The notes beneath the pieces are model-generated. The model worked only from the letters and a program-made list of their open reading frames with translations. It had not been told where the DNA came from and searched no databases. Of a stretch of DNA of 64,000 nt, positions 61,325 to 64,000 are shown piece by piece (position 1 is the stretch's first letter; every line of letters begins with the position of its first letter). Source of the DNA: an uncultured Flavobacteriales bacterium (GTDB taxonomy: Bacteria > Bacteroidota > Bacteroidia > Flavobacteriales_E > Vicingaceae); contig CAJQOH010000043.1 of NCBI GenBank assembly GCA_905479915.1, positions 1-64,000 of the forward strand. The letters are read 5' to 3'. Made by a program: the position numbers and the translations under genes.

Positions 61325-64000
61325 ATGAAACGTTTTATATCCCTTCTCGCGACTATTACTTTATTTTACTGGCAAGGCCTAGCACAATCAACTTTATACC
61401 TCACTAGCTCTGGGGGAAACTATACATCTGAAAAATGGGTTAGCATTACAGATGGGCCAAATGGCACAGGAAACATAATTTGGGCACAAGGAAATGGCAC
61501 TTATGGCGATAGTCAAGGTTTAGTCACTGATGCTAGTTTTATTATAACCAATGGAACAACTTATTATATAAACTGTTACGATAGATATGCAGATGGATGG
61601 GATGGCACAACATATGAAATAAGAACAGCACCAAATGGCCTTGGCCAACTCGTTGCTAATAATTCTGGCAGCAGCCCTAATGATTTAACCGACAATGACG
61701 CTACATCTGCTTGGGAAACCCCTATAGATGAGTTAGAGGGCTCAGAATTATTTTCATTTACTCCACAATCCTGCCCAGATCCATCCATAACTTCAGCTAC
61801 ACAAATTTTATCTAACTCCCTTCTTCTTAATTGGGTAGAAAATGGCTCTGCAATATTGTGGGATATAGAATATGGTAATACAAATTTTACACCAACAGGA
61901 ACACCTACTATAAGCAGTACATCTACAAATCCACATCTAGTTAGCGGATTAAGTGCTTTAACCGCTTACGATTTTTACGTCAGATCCGACTGCGGAGGTG
62001 GCTCTGAAAGTCAATGGGTTGGTCCATATACAATAAGCACTGCGGGAACGTGCGGCTTCTTTACCCTTGACTTAGAAGACTCCTTTGGTGATGGATGGAA
62101 TGGTGGTTATATTGATGTCTACGTTAATGGCGTTTTGTTCAGCTCTGGTATTACATTAATTAATGGTTATGGACCAGAATCAACTTCAATTCCTGTTAAT
62201 CAAGGGGATGTTGTTTCTATTGACTACACTGCAGGAAGTTATTCATATGAAAACAACTATTCGGTTTATGATCAAGCAACCAACCTTCTTGTAACTGAGG
62301 GAACCGGAAGCAGTATTCCAAACGATATTGGAGATTATACACTAAATACCGGTTTAAAAGCATGCCCTAATTGCCCTGAACCTACAGCATTAAATGCCTC
62401 AAATATAACACCTTCATCAGCTAATTTAACCTGGACTGAAATGGGATCTGCTACCCTCTGGGAAATTGAATACGGCATGTCAAATTTTACGCAAGGAACT
62501 GGAATTTCACTAACTACAAGTAACCTGTCTGAAACGATTTCCTCTCTATCTTCTTCAACTGTTTACGATGTTTATATAAAAGCTATCTGCGGAGCTGGTG
62601 ATAGCAGTGTATGGTCTGTTGTTCATTCTTTTGAAACAGCTTGTTTGCCTGTTATAGCGCCTTACACCGAAAGCTTTGAAAACAATGGTAGTTTACCTAC
62701 TTGTTGGAAACAAGGAGCCTCGAATGCAGAAAGTTGGATATTCTCAACTACAGGAGGTCATGTTGGAAATGCAGGTATAATTTCAGGAAGTAGCAGCAGT
62801 GGTAATTATTTTGCCTATGTTGATGATTCTTCTCCGCATAGCGCAACAACTTCACTCGAAAGCCCTCTAATTGATGTCTCAGCTTTATCAAACCCCACGC
62901 TTAGTTTTTACCTCATAAGCAACAATGAAAACAATTCCAATGTTGATTTCTCCGTTGATGTTTGGGATGGTTCAGCTTGGAATGTAGGACTATATACCAA
63001 TAATACGAATACACTTAACGGGGCTTGGGAATTGATTACTATTTCATTATCCTCTCTTACCTTAACTGGTAATATTCAACTTCGATTTGTTGTTGATGAA
63101 AATAATGGCTCAGATTATTTTGATGATGTAGCCATAGATGATATTAAAATCGATAATGCACCAACAAACGATTTAGGAGTTATTTCTATTAATTCAGTAC
63201 CATCTGGATGCAGTCTTGAGCAGGAAGAAGTCAATATATCTGTAAAAAATTACGGAGTAAGTACCATTTCAACATTCGACCTCATGTATAACCTGAATGG
63301 AACAAATGGAATCATAGAAACTGTAAATACGAACATCTTACCAGGTGATACATTCAATTATAGCTTTACTGCTCTTGCTGATATGTCTACTCCAAACTCC
63401 TATAGCATCAATGGAGCTTGTTATTTAGCTGGAGACTCTTCCCCTTTAAATGATAGCTTGCTAAACGGTTGGACTACTATTCATGCACCCACTTCACTAA
63501 CATTTAACGGAAATGAAACAATTAACACTCTTGAAGGAGTAAATACAATTATTTGTGCAGATGGACTAGTTCAAAACCCTATCAACTCTTGTTATCAATT
63601 AAGTGAATTAGTTATTGATTCTCTAATTCACCCTTGGAATGGAGATGTAGAAATCTGGTTAATTTCTCCAAATAATGACTCCGTAGAAGTTTCAACAGGA
63701 AACGGTGGAAGTTCAGCTAATTACATTAATGTTAGATTTAGTGATACCGCACAAATCAGTATTAACGGGGCCACGCCATCTCCAGGTGTTTTTAAACCTG
63801 AAGAAGCTACAGGTTTTTCTAAATTCAATGGTTTAGATCCAAATGGAATATGGACTTTATGGGTTTCGGACAACTTCCCTAGCATTGATGATGGACAACT
63901 CTTCAAATGGCACCTAGAATTTAAAGATTATAACCATATAGTTGATTTAGGAAGTGATACTAATGCCTGTTCTGAAGACCTCATTACGTTATCGGCTAAA
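61325..64000 (+). CDS. Large secreted multidomain protein (FN3, MAM, P-domain), 3' end outside window
   Basis: The frame stays open for 892 codons to the window edge with no stop. Signal peptide MKRFISLLATITLFYWQGLAQS. Domains by approximate residue: N-terminal beta domain with YADGWDG (25-145), fibronectin-III-like (148-240), a DSFGDGWNGGYIDVYVNG domain (242-345), second FN3 (350-438; NLTWTEMGSATLWEIEYG), MAM-like (445-613; SFENNGSLPTCWKQ, DYFDDVAIDDIKI), a CARDB-like domain (615-718), and a proprotein-convertase P-domain (725-870; HPWNGDVEIWLISPNND, GIWTLWVSDNF). T9SS cargo is likely, but the sorting tail would be beyond 64000. No protease catalytic motif is seen in this part. Confidence 0.88.
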   Translation, partial: MKRFISLLATITLFYWQGLAQSTLYLTSSGGNYTSEKWVSITDGPNGTGNIIWAQGNGTYGDSQGLVTDASFIITNGTTYYINCYDRYADGWDGTTYEIRTAPNGLGQLVANNSGSSPNDLTDNDATSAWETPIDELEGSELFSFTPQSCPDPSITSATQILSNSLLLNWVENGSAILWDIEYGNTNFTPTGTPTISSTSTNPHLVSGLSALTAYDFYVRSDCGGGSESQWVGPYTISTAGTCGFFTLDLEDSFGDGWNGGYIDVYVNGVLFSSGITLINGYGPESTSIPVNQGDVVSIDYTAGSYSYENNYSVYDQATNLLVTEGTGSSIPNDIGDYTLNTGLKACPNCPEPTALNASNITPSSANLTWTEMGSATLWEIEYGMSNFTQGTGISLTTSNLSETISSLSSSTVYDVYIKAICGAGDSSVWSVVHSFETACLPVIAPYTESFENNGSLPTCWKQGASNAESWIFSTTGGHVGNAGIISGSSSSGNYFAYVDDSSPHSATTSLESPLIDVSALSNPTLSFYLISNNENNSNVDFSVDVWDGSAWNVGLYTNNTNTLNGAWELITISLSSLTLTGNIQLRFVVDENNGSDYFDDVAIDDIKIDNAPTNDLGVISINSVPSGCSLEQEEVNISVKNYGVSTISTFDLMYNLNGTNGIIETVNTNILPGDTFNYSFTALADMSTPNSYSINGACYLAGDSSPLNDSLLNGWTTIHAPTSLTFNGNETINTLEGVNTIICADGLVQNPINSCYQLSELVIDSLIHPWNGDVEIWLISPNNDSVEVSTGNGGSSANYINVRFSDTAQISINGATPSPGVFKPEEATGFSKFNGLDPNGIWTLWVSDNFPSIDDGQLFKWHLEFKDYNHIVDLGSDTNACSEDLITLSAK

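Overview
The window is 64 kb of AT-rich, densely packed chromosome from a member of the Bacteroidota, most likely a marine flavobacterium-like organism. The evidence is type IX secretion (T9SS) and gliding genes (a PorP/SprF tail, porZ, gldA, four proteins with T9SS sorting tails), Bacteroidota-specific families (DUF4292, DUF4271, GSCFA), the near absence of Shine-Dalgarno sites, and many promoters carrying the Bacteroidota -7 element TAnnTTTG. Genus and species cannot be read from the sequence. Most genes are core housekeeping genes. No prophage, CRISPR array, intact insertion sequence or rRNA operon is visible.

Layout. 1-660: end of a PorP/SprF gene, its terminator, and a tRNA-Arg(UCG) on the minus strand with its own terminator. 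729-6177: overlapping operon porZ-recO-TonB receptor. 6276-8548: enoyl-CoA hydratase and polysaccharide flippase. 8605-14815: dut, sugar nucleotidyltransferase, TPR lipoprotein, DUF4292 lipoprotein, EnvC-like M23 protein and GSCFA protein, an envelope-biogenesis cluster. 14797-16850 (minus): acyltransferase and MurG-like glycosyltransferase. 16998-20353: haem-binding protein, trmB, alkyltransferase-like protein, mrp and nfu (Fe-S assembly). 20350-23773 (minus): gpsA, an orphan and lysS. 23879-25669: tatD and ansA. 25659-33899 (minus): two exported unknowns, polA, a propeller-type sensor kinase and rlmN. 33975-35996: amidohydrolase and a coiled-coil exported protein. 35997-45092 (minus): ispD, a four-helix-bundle protein, queA, hemD, DUF4271, the exbB/exbD energiser operon, metK and gldA. 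45222-46611: rsgA and dtd. 46613-49174 (minus): AhpD-like protein, T9SS-exported esterase and arsM. 49286-56194 (minus): two large secreted proteins, one with twelve tandem modules. 56325-61032: gamma carbonic anhydrase, thioesterase, M28 peptidase, unknown, tdk and alr. 61029-64000: a stranded C-terminal piece of trpS, an inverted-repeat-rich junction, and the first 892 codons of a large secreted multidomain protein that runs off the window.

How the parts fit. Much of the accessory content concerns the cell surface. PorZ belongs to the T9SS attachment machinery. The esterase, the 1601-aa module protein, the GEVED/PKD protein and probably the terminal protein are T9SS cargo. GldA belongs to gliding. 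ExbB/ExbD would energise TonB receptors such as the one at 3742. The most unusual observations are the trpS remnant and the repeat-bearing junction beside it, a sensor kinase that appears to have lost its ATP lid, a 16-bp copy of a tRNA 3' end, a possible 36-aa basic microgene with its own promoter, several promoters so close to the start codon that the mRNAs may be leaderless, and an arsM without the arsS partner.

Several start codons were placed by reasoning rather than by longest ORF. Where a long ORF began with TTG inside a promoter or inside the neighbouring gene, a downstream ATG was used. A few genes appear to use TTG or GTG genuinely. Promoter calls rest on motif matching only.
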